A program made the translations under genes and the position numbers. A stretch of DNA of 64,000 nt, taken from positions 87,292 through 151,291 of the forward strand of contig JAOSKI010000002.1 in NCBI GenBank assembly GCA_027493675.1, read 5' to 3'. Below, one piece after another: positions 27,012 to 37,246 of the stretch. Origin of the DNA: Microthrixaceae bacterium (lineage in GTDB: Bacteria; Actinomycetota; Acidimicrobiia; Acidimicrobiales; Microtrichaceae). Position 1 is the stretch's first letter; the number at the start of each line of letters is the position of its first letter. Under the pieces are notes generated by a model. The model saw nothing but the letters and a program-made list of their open reading frames with translations. It did not search any database and was not told the DNA's origin.

Positions 27012-28173
27012 CCCAGGAGGATCGCTCCGCGACCACCGCCGGCGCCGGCACACCGGCGAAGGCCGCTGCCGGTTCAGGCGCGCACAGCAGTGGCGAGGTC
27101 GTCGGGAGCAAGCCCGCAGCGGCACCCTTGTCGATCGGCGAGGTGCTCGAAGTACTCAGTGAGAGTTCCCCGACGTCACCATCTCGAAGATCAGGTTCCT
27201 CGAGAGCCAGGGACTTGTCCAGCCGGAGCGCAACGCCTCGGGCTACAGGCAGTTCGGGGATGCGGACATCGAGCGGCTCCGGTGGATCCTTCGTCAGCAG
27301 CGCGACCACTTCCTGCCGCTGAAGGTGATCCGACGCGCGCTGGAGCGTGGCGTGGACGTGATCGATGCCGGCGCCGGTGATCAGCCCACACTCTGGACGG
27401 CGGTTGCGGAGGCCGCTGCGCAGGAGGAGATCGGCGACGAGCGCGAGCGGATCGCACGCAGCGAGGCTGCCGACGCGAGGAAGGACGCGGCGCGGTCGCG
27501 GACACATCCCTCGACGCGCGGGAGCAGGGCCGGCGCGGTTCCGGGGGCTCTCGGGATGCCTCAGGGGAAGCGCCGTCGCCACGCGAGCCCTGCCGATGTG
27601 GTGGCCGCGCTCCAGGAGGACCCGAGGCGCCCGGCTGTTGACGAGGCTGCATCCTCCGAGGCGGTCGAACCCACCACGGTAGAGCTGGGCCGGTCAGGCG
27701 AGGCAGCGGAGCCGGATCGCGGTTCAGGGCAGGCACACACAGGCGGCGCGCTCGACGCCGCGTCAGGCGGTCGGGGGTCTTCTGGAGGAAGGATGCGTCA
27801 GTTGGGTCGCGAGGAGTTGTTGGGTGAGGCACACCTGAGCGAGGAGTTGCTGGACGAGCTCGTCGAGTTCGGTCTGGTCGAACCGGTCAACGTCGCAGGA
27901 GAGCCCGTCTACGACGAGGTCGACCTTGCTGTGGCCGTGCTGGCGGCCCGCAGCGCCGAGCTCGGCATATCGGCGCGTCACCTTCGCATGCACAAGGTCG
28001 CAGCCGTGCGTGAGGCCGGTCTGTTGGAGCAGGTGGCGATGCCTCTTCTCAAGCAGCGCAACCCGGCGGCGAAGGCGAAGGCGACAGAGACGGTTGCCAC
28101 CCTCATCCAGACTGGAGCCGAGTTGCATGCCTTGTTGCTGGCACGGGAGTTGGGGCCGCACCTGGCTCCATGA
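26987..28173 (+). CDS. MerR-family regulator, FtsR-like (one frame break)
   Basis: A long alanine-rich N-terminal tail precedes a MerR helix-turn-helix ([51 protein letters not shown]). A long low-complexity linker follows, and a C-terminal helical domain ([39 protein letters not shown]). Its size, domain order and position match the MerR protein next to garA in mycobacteria, FtsR in corynebacteria, which activates ftsZ. The frame break is near 27170. Regulation of cell division here is inferred from homology only. Confidence 0.83.
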
Positions 28174-28220
28174 GCCCGACGGCAGCGCTGAGCGCGGGCC
28201 GGTGGCCCGCCGGCCTCGGT

Positions 28221-28226
28221 TAGTCT
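28221..28226 (+). promoter_or_regulatory. -10 box TAGTCT of a leaderless DUF151 gene
   Basis: TAGTCT ends six bases before the GTG at 28233. Confidence 0.5.
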
Positions 28227-28232
28227 GGGTCC

Positions 28233-28733
28233 GTGGTCGAACTTGATCTACTCGGAGTGCGTGTCGAGCTGCCGAGCAACACCCCGGTGCTGCTGTTGCA
28301 GGAACGTGCGGGACGACACCGCAAGTTGTCGATCTTCATCGGTGGTCCCGAAGCAGCGGCCATCGCATTCTCTCTCGACGGTGTCGAACCGCCGCGGCCC
28401 CTCACCCACGACCTCACCTGCACCTTGGTGGAGTCGTTCGGTTCGAGACTCCTTCGAGTGGTTCTCACCGAACTGCGTGACACCACCTTCTACGCGGACC
28501 TGCACCTGTCGCGACCGGGGGCCGACGATGGCACCGACGCACTTGTTGTCTCGGCCCGTCCTTCGGACGCCGTAGCACTGGCCGTGCGCACCGATGCACC
28601 GATCTACGCCACCGAGGAACTGCTCGAGGAGGCCGGCTTCACCGATGAGGCGGAGGACGAAAGCCCCGAAGAGGTGGTCGAGGAGTTCCGTGAGTTCATC
28701 CAGAACGTCTCTCCGGAGGATTTCGCGAGCTGA
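28233..28733 (+). CDS. DUF151 bifunctional nuclease family protein
   Basis: The 166-residue protein has the DUF151 core: LLGVRVELPSNTPVLLLQER, LSIFIGGPEAAAIAFSLDGV, RPLTHDLTCTLVES, FYADLHL and the nucleotide-binding-like ARPSDAVALAVRTDAPIYAT. Plant and mycobacterial members have been described as nucleases, but the role of the bacterial protein is unclear. An acidic tail (DEAEDESPEEVVEEFREF) follows. It sits in the same order as Rv1829 of Mycobacterium tuberculosis, between two MerR genes. The frame is intact. Confidence 0.88.
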   Translation: MVELDLLGVRVELPSNTPVLLLQERAGRHRKLSIFIGGPEAAAIAFSLDGVEPPRPLTHDLTCTLVESFGSRLLRVVLTELRDTTFYADLHLSRPGADDGTDALVVSARPSDAVALAVRTDAPIYATEELLEEAGFTDEAEDESPEEVVEEFREFIQNVSPEDFAS

Positions 28734-28999
28734 CCCCCGCGTTCGCAGGGCCGGAATGCCGCTGATCGGTGGTGGCGCGACACGGGGATCCCGGCTTTGG
28801 GAGTGCACTCGCGCGGTATCCACCCCATAATGGTCACGTCGCGGTAGTTTCATCGCTGTCATCTGCCTCGGCGGACCGGAGCCAAGCAAGTGCGGGCCGT
28901 ACGGCGGGTGCCAGCGTGGAGCACCGGCCCACGGTGTTCGTGCGACACGGCGGACACCGGACACGACTGTCCTGACAACTACGAGAACCTGGAGATGCG

Positions 29000-29467
29000 G
29001 TGGAGACCTACGAGGACGGATTCAGCGGGCGCAAGACTGCCGAGATCGTCGGAATCAGCTACCGGCAGCTCGACTACTGGGCCCGCACCAACCTGGTGCG
29101 ACCCTCGCTTGCCGACGCGCAGGGCTCCGGAACCCGGCGCCGCTACTCCTATCGTGATCTCCTCGAGCTCAAGGTGATAAAGCAGCTTCTGGACGCCGGC
29201 CTGAAGCTCGAGTCGGTCAGAGACGTCTTCGCCTATCTGCGCGAGTCGCTGGGTGAGGATGTGACCACTGCGAACCTGGTGATCAACGGACGGAACTCGG
29301 TTGTCGTGGCCTCCGGTGACGAGCTGATCGATGTCCTCAATGCCGGCCAGGGTGTGTTCAACGTATTGGCCCTCGGAGGCGTGAAGCAGGATCTCGATGC
29401 CTCCATCGTCGAGTTCCGCCCCGCCGGGCCGGAACTCGATTCGGTGGAGTCCGCGTCGGCCATCTAG
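29000..29467 (+). CDS. MerR-family regulator, second of the block
   Basis: The 155-residue protein has a MerR helix-turn-helix at its N-terminus (KTAEIVGISYRQLDYWARTN, then RRRYSYRDLLELKVIKQLLD). A dimer helix follows (LKLESVRDVFAYLRESLGED), and the C-terminal part ends DLDASIVEFRPAG. It corresponds by position to Rv1830, described as a stress-linked regulator in mycobacteria. The GTG start has GGAG eight bases upstream. The frame is intact. Targets may include the adjacent gcvT, but nothing in the sequence proves it. Confidence 0.85.
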   Translation: METYEDGFSGRKTAEIVGISYRQLDYWARTNLVRPSLADAQGSGTRRRYSYRDLLELKVIKQLLDAGLKLESVRDVFAYLRESLGEDVTTANLVINGRNSVVVASGDELIDVLNAGQGVFNVLALGGVKQDLDASIVEFRPAGPELDSVESASAI

Positions 29468-29506
29468 TGGCTCCGGTGGGGATTCCGCCGTCGGAGCGCG
29501 GCTGGT

Positions 29507-29512
29507 TAGCCT
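29507..29512 (+). promoter_or_regulatory. -10 box TAGCCT of a leaderless gcvT
   Basis: TAGCCT ends seven bases before the GTG at 29520. No riboswitch is seen on this side. Confidence 0.5.
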
Positions 29513-29519
29513 CGTTGTC

Positions 29520-30602
29520 GTGAAGATCTCCCCGCTCGATGCGGTACACCGGTCCCTCGACGCCAAGATGGTGCCCTTCGGCGGCTGGGACATGCCACTT
29601 TCGTATCCAGAGGGCACCCTGGCCGAACACCTGGCCTGCCGTGAATCCTCGGTCGTGTTCGATGTGAGCCATCTGGGCACCGTCAGGGCGGAGGGCCCCG
29701 AAGCGTTCAGCGCGCTCCAGCGCGCGTTCACCAACGACCTCGGCAGGATCGGACCCGGGCGCGCCCAGTACACCCATCTCCTGGACGAGGATGCATCCGT
29801 GCTCGACGACATCATCGTGTGGTGGGTCGATGAGGAGATATTCGACGTGATGCCGAATGCCTCCAACACCGAACGTGTCGTCGGAGCGCTCCGTGATGAC
29901 GCAGAGAGCGGTGAAGTGCCCCTCGATGGGGGACTTCGCCTGGGTGAGACCACAGCCACGAGAGCGGTTCTGGCTGTGCAGGGCCCTGCAGCGCGCGATG
30001 TCATGCGCAGAGGTGAGCACCGACGCAGCCGAGGTTGGCCGGTTCAGGGTCCGCCGCTTCGACTGGCACGGCTACGAGTGTGTCGCCGCGGGAACGGGAT
30101 ACACCGGCGAGGACGGAGTCGAGTGTGCCGTGCCGGCCGGTGCCGCAACCGCGTTCTGGAACGGGGTCGTCGCCGCTGGGGCGATGCCGGCTGGACTCGG
30201 CGCTCGTGACACGCTGCGGCTGGAGGCCGGCCTTCCGCTGCACGGTCATGAGCTTGGCGAGGGATCAGCCCACTCGATGCAGGGTTGGGTTGGGTAGTTG
30301 CCTGGGACAAGGGAGCCTTCCCCGGCCGCGATGCCCTGGTGGCCCAGCGCGAGAGAGGCGTGCAGCGCGTTCTGAGGGGCATTCGCACCGAGGGACGCCG
30401 ACCGCCGCGTGACGGTCAGGTGGTGGTTGTGGGCGACACCGGCGTGGGTGTGGTGACCTCGGGCAACTTCTCACCGGTGCTGAAGTGCGGTATCGCCATG
30501 GCGTTCCTCGAACCGTCAATCGGTGTTGGGGACGAAGTCACAATCGAGGCCAGAGGATCCGAGCTCAAAGGCCGTGTCGTCGAACTTCCCTTCGTCGGCT
30601 GA
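29520..30602 (+). CDS. gcvT: Glycine cleavage system T protein (aminomethyltransferase), frame-broken
   Basis: GcvT moves the methylene group from lipoyl-GcvH to tetrahydrofolate, releasing ammonia. Family blocks are [63 protein letters not shown] and a C-terminal barrel ([32 protein letters not shown]). The pieces lie in three frames, with breaks near 30010 and 30290. GTG 29520 follows a TAGCCT box. The gene converges on gcvP, leaving 12 bases between the stops. Confidence 0.92.
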
Positions 30603-30614
30603 GCCCCACTCCCT

Positions 30615-33561
30615 TCAGTGGGCAAGCTCGTCGACGGGCGGACACGAGCACACGAGGTTGCGGTCACCGTAGCCACCGTCGATGCGACCCACCGGCGGCC
30701 AGTACTTCGCCGGTCCGTGAGGTGGGGCATCCATGGGCCAGCCCGCGACGCGGCGGGGATAGGGGTGATCCCATGTGTCCCCACCGATGACCTCGGCGGT
30801 GTGCGGTGCATTGCACAGCGGGTTGTCGTCTCGCGGCCAGGTGCCGTCGGCCACGCGCCCGATCTCGGAGCTGATCAGTGTCATCGCCTCACAGAAGCGG
30901 TCCAGTTCGGCCAGCGACTCGGATTCCGTGGGCTCCACCATCAGCGTCCCCGCGACCGGGAATGAGAGGGTGGGGGCATGGAAGCCGTAATCGATGAGGC
31001 GCTTTGCCACATCCTCTGCTGTCACCCCGGTTTCCCTTGTGATGCCCCGCAGGTCGAGGATGCACTCGTGTGCCACCAGGCCCGCGGCGCCGCTGTAGAG
31101 CACCGGGAAGTGCTCCTGGATCCTCCGCGCGACGTAGTTGGCGCTCAGGATCGCCGTCGCGGTGGCCTCCACGAGGGCGTCGCCCATCAAGGCGATGTAG
31201 ACCCACGAGATGGGCAGGATCCCAGCCGATCCGAAAGGTGCAGCGGAGATGGTGGGGCGGCCTGTCGGGTCATCGATGGTGGCGATCCGCTGCTCCGGAG
31301 TCCCTGGGGGAGAAGCGGTGGCCTGGTAGGAACGGAGCGAGGTGCGATCGAGCCGCCACCGGGCCGACTCCGGGCCCTCCGCCCCCGTGAGGGATGCAGA
31401 ACGTCTTGTGCAGGTTGAGGTGACTCACATCACCACCGAACCAGCCCGGCTTCGCGACACCGACCAGCGCGTTCAGGTTCGCACCGTCGACGTAGAGCTG
31501 GCCACCATTGTCGTGCACGATCCGCGACAGCTCGCCGATGCCCTCCTCGAACACCCCATGGGTGGACGGGTAGGTGACCATCGCCGCGGCCAACTCCCCT
31601 GAGTGCTCGGTTGCCTTGTTCCGCAGGTCCACCAGGTCGACGTTGCCGGCGTCGTCTGTGGCCACGACAACGACCCTCATCCCCGCCATGACCGCGCTCG
31701 CGGCGTTCGTCCCGTGTGCGGAATCGGGGATCAGGCAGACATTGCGCTCCTGGTCGCCTCTAGAGGCGTGGTAGCGGGAGATGGCGAGAAGCCCTGCCAG
31801 CTCGCCCTGCGAACCCGCGTTGGGTTGAAGCGACACTGCGTCGTAGCCGGTGATGCGGCACAGCGCCGCTTCGAGCTCCCCTAAGAGCTCGACATATCCC
31901 TGCGCCTGTTCGACCGGAGCGAAGGGGTGGATATCGCTGAAGGCGGGCCATGTGATCGGGATCATCTCGGTGGCCGCGTTCAGCTTCATCGTGCACGATC
32001 CGGAGCGGGATCATCGAACGGTCGAGGGCCAGGTCGGCATCCGCCAACCTGCGTAGGTAGCGCATCATCTCGGTCTCGCTGCGGTAGGCGCTGAAGGTGG
32101 GGAGGGTGAGGAAAGGGGTTCGTCGTGTGAGGTTCTCAGGCAAGCCGCGGGTGTGCTCGCCACGCTGAGCATCGCTGCTCGTGGAGATGGAGGAGGGCGC
32201 GTGCCCGGCGAGAGCCTCACGTACTGCGACGAGCACAGCGGTGCGTGTGGTCTCGTCCACGCTGATGCCGATGTGGTCTGCATCCACGAGACGGAGGTTG
32301 ACTCCGCCGGCGCAGGCCGCGCCGGCGATTGCCGCCGCGCGGCCCGGTGCCCGGACCGTGAGGGTGTCGAACCATGTGTCACCGAGCACCTCGTGACCGT
32401 CTTCGATCAACCACGCGCGCAGGGTCGTGGCGTGCTCGTGGACCGCGTGTGCGATCGAGGTGAGGCCAACGGGTCCGTGGTAGGCGGCGTATGCCGCCGC
32501 GACGTTGGCGAGCAGCACCTGCGCCGTGCAGATGTTGGAGGTTGCCTTCTCGCGTCGGATGTGCTGCTCGCGGGTCTGCAGAGCCAGGCGGTAGGCAGGC
32601 CTGCCCTCGCTGTCGACCGACACACCCACCAGCCGCCCCGGAAGCGCCCGCTTGGCTTGCTCTGTGACCGCCATGAACCCGGCGTGGGGGCCTCCGTATC
32701 CCATGGGAACACCGAAGCGTTGTGCGGATCCCACCACCACGTCTGCACCCCAGTGCCCCGGCGCCTCGAGGAGGGTGAGCGCAAGCAGGTCCGTGGTCAC
32801 GCAGACCACTGCATCGGCGTCATGCGCGCCCTGGGCCACCTCGCGGTGGTCACGGACCGCGCCCGAGGATCCCGGGTAGGCGAGCAGGATCCCGAAGGTG
32901 CCCTGAGGAAGCGGTAGCGGAGAGAAGCTCGGCTCGAACAGCCGAACCTCCAGGCCAAGGGGCTGTGCACGTGCCACCACGACGTCGATCACCTGCGGAT
33001 GGCAGTCCGAGTCGACCAGGAAAACCTCGCCCTTCGCCTTTGCGATACGAGCGCGAGCGTCATTGCCTCCGCCGCTGCAGTCGCCTCGTCGAGCATCGAC
33101 GCGTTCGCCATCTCCGTGCCACACAGATCGGCCACCATCGTCTGGAAGGTGAGCAGCATCTCCAACCGGCCCTGGGAGATCTCCGGTTGGTACGGCGTGT
33201 ACGCCGTGTACCAGGCGGGGTTCTCGACGAGGTTCCGCAGGATGACACCCGGTGTGGTCGTGCCGTACCAGCCACAACCGATGAGGCTCGTGGCCACCGT
33301 GTTCTGCCCTGCGATCTCAGCGAGGCGCTCCAGCACGGCGGCCTCATCACCCAGCCCCGCACCGGCAACGACCTCCGACAGCCCCAAGGCTCCACGGTCC
33401 CGGATCGATTCAGGCACCGCTGCATCGAGCAGGTCCTCGATCGAAGCGAATCCGAGGTGATCGAGCATCACCGCGCGATCGGCGGCGTCGGGACCAAGGT
33501 GGCGGCTGGTGAAGGGTCTCCTGGGGACTGAGCCCATGGGGGAGGTCTGGTTGTTCGGCAT
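30615..33561 (-). CDS. gcvP: Glycine dehydrogenase (decarboxylating), P protein (frame-broken)
   Basis: GcvP is the PLP enzyme that decarboxylates glycine and loads the aminomethyl group on GcvH. The protein starts [20 protein letters not shown] and keeps [43 protein letters not shown] and, in the second half, the PLP-lysine motif [17 protein letters not shown]. It ends with [15 protein letters not shown]. The length of about 980 residues is normal for a one-chain P protein. At least four frame breaks (near 33000, 32010, 31300 and 31200) occur. A glycine riboswitch precedes it. Confidence 0.92.
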
Positions 33562-33595
33562 CTGGTATTGCTCCCGTGGCGCGTCGGTGGTGGCG

Positions 33596-33783
33596 CCCCC
33601 TCTGTCACGGGAACCTGAGAGCTTCACCGGCGTGCCGGCTTTCACCTTCGGTGAGCCGCGGTTGCGACTGCTTTCCAGAGTTGCTCCCCAACCGGTCCTG
33701 GGTGCCTGAGAGATTCCGGGGCGGTTGCTCCTTCGGCGCCACGCCCCGCTTTGCGCCGGCCGTGGTCTCTCCCGGACTGGGGA
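33596..33783 (-). ncRNA. Tandem glycine riboswitch
   Basis: Read on the minus strand, the leader holds two aptamers in the usual order. The first has GGGAGAGAC, CGCCGAAGGAGCAA and AATCTCTCAGGCACC. The linker and second aptamer have CAACTCTGGAAAG, CACCGAAGGTGAAAGCC, GCTCTCAGGTTCCCGTGACA and GAGGGG. These are the conserved purine-rich glycine-binding elements. The element ends 35 bases before the gcvP ATG, so translation or early termination control is plausible. In studied cases glycine turns the operon on. Confidence 0.93.
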
Positions 33784-33788
33784 TCGTA
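33783..33788 (-). promoter_or_regulatory. -10 box TACGAT of the riboswitch-gcvP transcript
   Basis: TACGAT on the minus strand places the start about seven bases on, right at the first riboswitch stem. Confidence 0.5.
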
Positions 33789-33881
33789 TGTACCTGCCAG
33801 CCTAACCCACCGTCGGGTCCGCTGGACCTGTCGAAGCTGCGGGTGGGGAGTGAGTGGGTGGCCTGCCGGCCCACACGCACC

Positions 33882-34853
33882 TCAGAGGTTGGGGTGATCC
33901 CCGCGTGCCCGTCGCGCGAAGCCTGGCTGCGCTGAGGGCGGCACGCTGCGTCGGTCTAGACCTTCATCTGAGAACGACCGCGGGTCCTCCAGGGGCTCGA
34001 TGTGGGTGTCGACTGTGAGGTCGTCGACAGCGGCTCGCAGATCTGCCTCAACGGTCTCCACGAAGTCGTGTGCGCGCTGGACCGACCATGCACCGGGCAC
34101 GAGCACATGCACCGACATGAACGCACGGTGGCCGGATTCACGGCTCCGCACGCCATGGAAGAGGGCGTTGGCCGACGTGTGGTGTCGGAGGACCTCCTCG
34201 ATTGCCTCGCGTTGATCCTCGGGGAGCGTGGCATCCATGAGCCCACGGCTGGAACGGGCAACGAGTCGCACCCCTGAGACGACGATGTTGGCTGCCACCA
34301 CCAGGGCGACGACGGGATCCAACCAGTCCCAGTCGGTGAATCCGACAAGCATCACCGCCGCGACCACCCCGACGGTCGTCCACACGTCGGTCAGCAGGTG
34401 CTTGCCGTCGGCTTCCAGCGCGATCGAGCGCCGGCGGCGTCCGATGCGCAGCAGCACAAGAGCCACGACCAGGTTGATCAGCGACGCCACTGTGGAGATG
34501 GCGACACCCGCTCCGAGGTGTTCCAGCGGTTGCGGATTGCGCAGGCGGTCCACGGCGCTCCAAGCGATGGTCGCCGCTGCGAACATGATCATCGCTCCCT
34601 CGGCGAAGGAGGAGAAGTACTCCGCCTTGGCGTGGCCGTACTCGTGTTCGGCGTCGGCCGGACGCGAAGCGACGGTGAGCGCGATCACCGCTCCTGCTGC
34701 TGCGACAAGGTTCACGGTGGACTCCAGAGCGTCGGAGAGAAGGCCCACCGACGATGTGACGGTGAACGCGACGAACTTGATCGCCATCGTCGTCAGGGCC
34801 GCCACCACCGACAACCACGCGTAGCGAACCAGCAGCCGCCGATCGTCGCTCAC
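33882..34853 (-). CDS. Cation diffusion facilitator (CDF) efflux protein
   Basis: CDF proteins exchange Zn, Fe, Co or Mn ions for protons across the membrane. The 323-residue protein has six membrane helices. Transport-site residues lie in SVGLLSDALESTVNLVAA (helix II; the usual D..H..D appears here as D..E) and DVWTTVGVVAAVMLV (helix V, D..T rather than H..D). EHEYGHAKAEYFSSFAEG follows the family HPFGH/YGHGKAE motif, and a cytoplasmic domain comes last. The substituted metal-site residues suggest altered ion choice. GTG 34853 is preferred over ATG 34901. Confidence 0.83.
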   Translation of the reverse strand: MSDDRRLLVRYAWLSVVAALTTMAIKFVAFTVTSSVGLLSDALESTVNLVAAAGAVIALTVASRPADAEHEYGHAKAEYFSSFAEGAMIMFAAATIAWSAVDRLRNPQPLEHLGAGVAISTVASLINLVVALVLLRIGRRRRSIALEADGKHLLTDVWTTVGVVAAVMLVGFTDWDWLDPVVALVVAANIVVSGVRLVARSSRGLMDATLPEDQREAIEEVLRHHTSANALFHGVRSRESGHRAFMSVHVLVPGAWSVQRAHDFVETVEADLRAAVDDLTVDTHIEPLEDPRSFSDEGLDRRSVPPSAQPGFARRARGDHPNL

Positions 34854-34869
34854 CGGCACACCGAGTCCA

Positions 34870-35749
34870 TCAGCCGATCGGCCGGCCGAACGGAAGCGCA
34901 TCGCACCAGGAGCCCAGGAACTCCTCTGCGATGAGGCAGGCTCCGAGCACCGCTCCGGCCTCGTGGGTCACTGCGGCACGGGTGCGCTCGGCCAGTGCTT
35001 CGCCGGGATCGAGCCCGGCGCGGACTGCGAGAGGTCCCGCAGTCGTGAGGAAGTCCGGTAGGAGGAGAACATCGCGTCGCTGTGCGATCGCGACGGCTCT
35101 GGGTGTGAAGGCGAGGGCACCCGTCGGTACGAGGATCCTGTGATCGATCGTTGCGGCCAACTCGTGGTCGAGGACCCCGGGCTTCGATCCGAACAGGAGC
35201 ACATCCGCTGGCGCTGCCAACGCACCGGGGCCCTCGGCCACGACCTCGGCGTCCTGGGACGCCAGAGCGGAGCTGAGAAGCTCACCTGCACCTCCGTCGA
35301 ACTCAACGGCCACAGTCGTGGAGCCCAGTTCGCCCGAATCCCCGGGAATGACTGCGAGCGGCGGCCACGCATGCGAGCAGGCCCTTCACGAAGGCCTCGG
35401 CGTCTGGCGCCGGCACCGTGTCCAGGGTTGCAAGCTCGTCGTGTTCGACGCCCTTCCCCGCCGAGAGGACCAGACGGCCTGCTGCCACCTCCGGTGCGAC
35501 TTCGGCGCAGAATCCTTCGATGGCAGCAGCTCGGGTGTCGGCCGACGCATTGATCCCGGCGGAGGCTCCGCTGATGCGGTGTCCCATGAGAGCCCAGGCG
35601 TATGTCCGAGACCGTGCCAGTGCTCTGGTGGAGTCGACCAGCACCTTGGGAGCGCAGCGGACCAACCCGTCGGCGGAGTCGGCACCGGGAAGATCGACCA
35701 CGACGAAGGCGTCGACGGTCTGGAGCTTTTTGACCAGAGGATCTGTCAC
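34870..35749 (-). CDS. Glu/Leu/Phe/Val dehydrogenase-like protein, divergent (frame-broken)
   Basis: The pattern resembles amino-acid dehydrogenases. ALMGHRISGASAGINASAD occupies the place of the substrate-lysine loop, and a C-terminal NAD-domain-like part follows with ADVLLFGSKPGVLDHELAAT, RILVPTGALAFTPRAV and VLLLPDFLTTAGPLAV. In the true enzymes these read as 'DVL.PCA..GV.N', 'GAANNQL' and 'YAPD...NAGG'. The catalytic Lys is not visible (AGINA in place of GGGK), so activity is doubtful. The two halves are joined by a frame break near 35330. GTG 35749 is the probable start. Confidence 0.45.
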
Positions 35750-36197
35750 GCCGGGAAGTCTGGCAGCTCTGCGGGACCGTTGGTACCGGAGCTGGAGGCC
35801 CGGTGCGAACGAACCCCCGAACCGTTCGCACCGGGCCCATGTCCAGCTGCCGGGAATGTTGCCACTCGACCGGCAACCAACTGTTGTTGGTGTCACGAGG
35901 ATAGACCATCAGGTGACCGTTGTCACCGGGAGACCGTGGGTAGATGTGCTTTGCGTGGCGAGCGCACCTGGACCGGGCGCGGATCAGGGGCCTCGGAAGG
36001 CCCCCTGATCTGAGAAGCACTCAGTGGTCCAAGTCGTTGCACCAGCCTGGGAGACACCCTGAGCGATGATGGAACAGCGTCCGGTCCGTCGGGGCCGGCA
36101 CTGCGTTGTCATGTAGTTGGACGCTCCTGAAGGCACGAAGTCGCGGGAGATTTCGAGAAATCCCCAAGTGCCTCCCGCGCCGGGGAACCGCCCTGCA
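35750..36197. other. Intergenic region with hairpins
   Basis: No gene is convincing here. A strong hairpin, GATCAGGGGCCT / AGGCCCCCTGATC around a CGGA loop, lies at 35982-36010. A second, CGCGGGAG / CTCCCGCG, lies at 36142-36178. Both are downstream of the MscS-like gene on the minus strand and may end its transcript. Confidence 0.5.
35982..36010 (-). terminator. Probable terminator hairpin
   Basis: A 12-bp GC-rich stem with a four-base loop, with one bulged base, and no marked T run on either side. Its strand is inferred from the upstream minus-strand MscS-like gene. Confidence 0.45.
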
Positions 36198-36921
36198 TCA
36201 AATGAGGGGTTCCGCTATGTAGGGCCGCTCGAGCAGCCATGCATTGGGCAGCTGGTGTCGCTGACCGTCGTCGTCGAGGAGCTCCACGAAGGTGGGTTCC
36301 ATGGATATCACCTCACCGGTCAGCTCGCCCACGGTGAGGGTCCATCCTTCCTCGAAGCGGTGCCCGAGTGCCCTACCCGCGGTGATCTGGGTGGCGACCC
36401 CCTGGGCGCCACGGGCGGTGAGCAGGGCGAAGGCCAGAGCGGGCGCACCCACCAAGGCGACCAGGACGACGATGAGCATGGTGTGGTCCACCCCGGCGAC
36501 CACGAGGGCCACCACGATCGCCACTGCGTAGATCGACACCTTGATGGCACGCTCCATGGCGACCTGACGCACACCTGTGGCCTCGCGTGCCGACTGGCCC
36601 ACTGCCTGAGCCACCACCATCGCGACCGCGTAGCCCACGATCGCCAGCACCACGCCCATCAGGATTCTGGGAAGCCCGCCGCGAAGGAGGGCACCGAACT
36701 CCTCGATGCCGTCCCGATCCAGGATCCCTGCCGCGATCGCCAATCCAAGTGCAGTCGCGCCCCAGAAGACGCCCCGCGAGGCCGCGAGAGCGGGAGGCCC
36801 TCGTGGTCTCGTCACGCCGGCCGTGGCCGATCGAGCGGCGGACCAGGCGACCTCCGATCTGCCCGATGAGCAGACCCACGCCGACGGCGACCGCGGCCCA
36901 AAGCCACGCGTACTCAGTCAC
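36198..36921 (-). CDS. MscS-like membrane protein (one frame break)
   Basis: Three or four membrane helices (MTEYAWLWAAVAVGVGLLIG, WGATALGLAIAAGIL, ILMGVVLAIVGYAVAMVVAQ, TMLIVVLVALVGAPALAFAL) precede a small beta domain. That domain (LTVGELTGEVISMEPTFVEL, LDDDGQRHQLPNAWLLERPY) follows the MscS beta-domain plan of an EG.V..I....T.L...DG....PN..L signature. A pressure-sensing or small-ion channel role is inferred. The frame break is near 36790. The GTG start overlaps the preceding stop by eight bases. Confidence 0.7.
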
Positions 36922-37246
36922 GGTCCGCCTCCGGGTCCTGAGAGCCCGACGGTCGATCCGCTGGGTCGGTGCCGAGGTGCGGCTCGCTCATGGGGTACCT
37001 GTCGGCACTTCGTGGGGGATTGGTGAGCAGATGTCGGATGGTGTCGAGAGCGCAGCCGCCCATCGAGGTGATCCCCGTCGCCGCCGAGCGGGCGTGCAGC
37101 GCACGGTCGACTCTGTGACGTGCCTTGTCGCGGACGTCGCCCCGGGGGTTGAGGGCGGCTCTCAGCGTGGCGCCGAGGTCGGCGATCAAGGGATCCTCGT
37201 AGGACCCTTCATCAAGGTCATCGGGGTTCTCGTGGGCATGATCCAT
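36914..37246 (-). CDS. Hypothetical protein coupled to the ECF sigma factor
   Basis: The 110-residue soluble acidic protein starts MDHAHENPDDLDEGSYEDPL and has no motif I recognise. In particular it lacks the HxxxCxxC of zinc anti-sigma factors; a lone Cys is in GGCALDTIRHLL. Its ATG overlaps the sigma-factor stop by one base (TGATG), so it is translated with it, and it may act on that sigma factor. Its own stop overlaps the MscS-like start. Confidence 0.6.
   Translation of the reverse strand: MDHAHENPDDLDEGSYEDPLIADLGATLRAALNPRGDVRDKARHRVDRALHARSAATGITSMGGCALDTIRHLLTNPPRSADRYPMSEPHLGTDPADRPSGSQDPEADRD

Noticed and set aside
32153..32917. Plus-strand 254-codon frame inside gcvP
   Set aside because: It lies opposite conserved GcvP sequence and has no start signal or recognisable domain.
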